Source of the DNA: Anabaena azotica FACHB-119
GTDB lineage: Bacteria > Cyanobacteriota > Cyanobacteriia > Cyanobacteriales > Nostocaceae
Assembly: GCF_014697625.1 (NCBI RefSeq)
Contig: NZ_JACJSG010000061.1
Span: 1-42,229, forward strand
DNA length: 42,229 bases
Direction: 5' to 3'
Notes under the pieces: generated by a model
Told to the model about the DNA's origin: nothing
Databases searched by the model: none
Seen by the model: only the letters and a program-made list of their open reading frames with translations
Shown here: positions 42,069 through 42,229 of the stretch, piece by piece
Layout: each line of letters opens with the position of its first letter
Position numbering within the stretch: the first letter of the stretch is position 1
Translations under genes and position numbers: made by a program

Positions 42069-42119
42069 ATGCCACCAGAACAACTTGAAATCCTGCTAAA
42101 CTTCTTCAAAGCATTATAG
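42069..42119 (+). pseudogene. N-terminal remnant of a second ArsR-family gene
   Basis: The frame encodes MPPEQLEILLNFFKAL and then a stop. It parallels the start of the intact ArsR protein (EQFQTLLQFFKVLADESRL). Homology ends after about codon 16, where tnpB-like sequence begins on the opposite strand. The promoter-operator region is still intact upstream. Confidence 0.75.
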
Positions 42120-42229
42120 GTGCGGTTTTTGGGTTTATGACGCTGACAGCAAGCAGGACAAGTCTGACTTGTGTATTTCTCGCACTGGATCTCAACCTTC
42201 ATCCCAAATCTTTGAGATTTATAAGTGAG
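42117..42229 (-). pseudogene. C-terminal fragment of a TnpB (IS200/IS605-type OrfB) gene, cut by the window edge
   Basis: Read on the minus strand from the right edge, one frame encodes FGMKVEIQCEKYTSQTCPAC and then CQRHKPKNRT. This is the zinc-ribbon start of TnpB (K-Y-T-S-Q-T-C-P-x-C-(G)-x-R-H-K-P). The expected second Cys pair after NRTY is missing because the sequence switches to the arsR remnant at about 42116, so the 3' end of tnpB is lost here. The residue after the first Cys pair is Cys instead of the usual Gly. More of the gene should lie outside the window. Confidence 0.8.

Overview
The window looks like chromosomal DNA of a filamentous, heterocyst-type cyanobacterium (Nostoc/Anabaena group). 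The reasons are the many HIP1 octamers (GCGATCGC) inside and between genes, long tracts of 7-bp tandem repeats in almost every intergenic gap, Nostoc-type small dispersed repeats (GTTCGCGTAGCGTC-like), moderate GC, and genes of typical cyanobacterial type. No species is claimed. No rRNA, tRNA or CRISPR array was found.

Layout. 340-4071: a membrane-anchored unknown protein, then a pair made of a heme-oxygenase-fold protein and a FOXRED2-like flavoprotein. 4153-6343 (minus): an unknown protein, a lipoprotein and a degenerate methyltransferase-like protein. 6582-8207: an ArnT/GT39-type membrane glycosyltransferase. 8526-9818 (minus): a small cassette with a DUF4365 (nuclease-fold-like) protein, its 4-bp-overlapping partner, and a tiny upstream ORF whose end was rewritten by a MITE. 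9894-13994: a multidrug efflux locus (marR, emrA-like, a broken MFS gene, emrB-like) with three matching operator-like boxes. 14094-17689: Uma2 protein, cupin-like protein, propeller plus transglutaminase protein. 18235-23200: Ca2+-type P-ATPase, recF, MgtC-like protein. 23201-24872: a 1.7-kb gene-poor stretch that has collected several miniature inverted-repeat elements. 24873-30635: an unusual PEP synthase-like protein and a large NACHT-HEAT protein of the STAND class. 30884-33270: a secreted protein and a baeRF-type (eRF1-like) protein. 33582-39985: scpA, a sugar-nucleotide pyrophosphorylase, speA, ndk and a TerC protein. 40914-42229: a small HTH protein, an ArsR-DUF2087 regulator, and the remains of a second arsR gene joined to a tnpB fragment that leaves the window.

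Functionally the window mixes housekeeping genes (recF, scpA, speA, ndk) with accessory islands. Clearest regulatory logic: the MarR protein probably represses itself and the efflux pump through ATATTACGYA boxes, and the ArsR protein and its broken paralogue share TCTAATTAGA palindromes. Candidates for poorly described biology are the diiron-like/flavoprotein pair, the DUF4365 cassette, the NACHT-HEAT protein with near-identical 99-bp repeats, and the dense population of non-coding elements: at least four TIR families (two with visible 7-8 bp target duplications) and a repeated intergenic module with a G-quadruplex motif.
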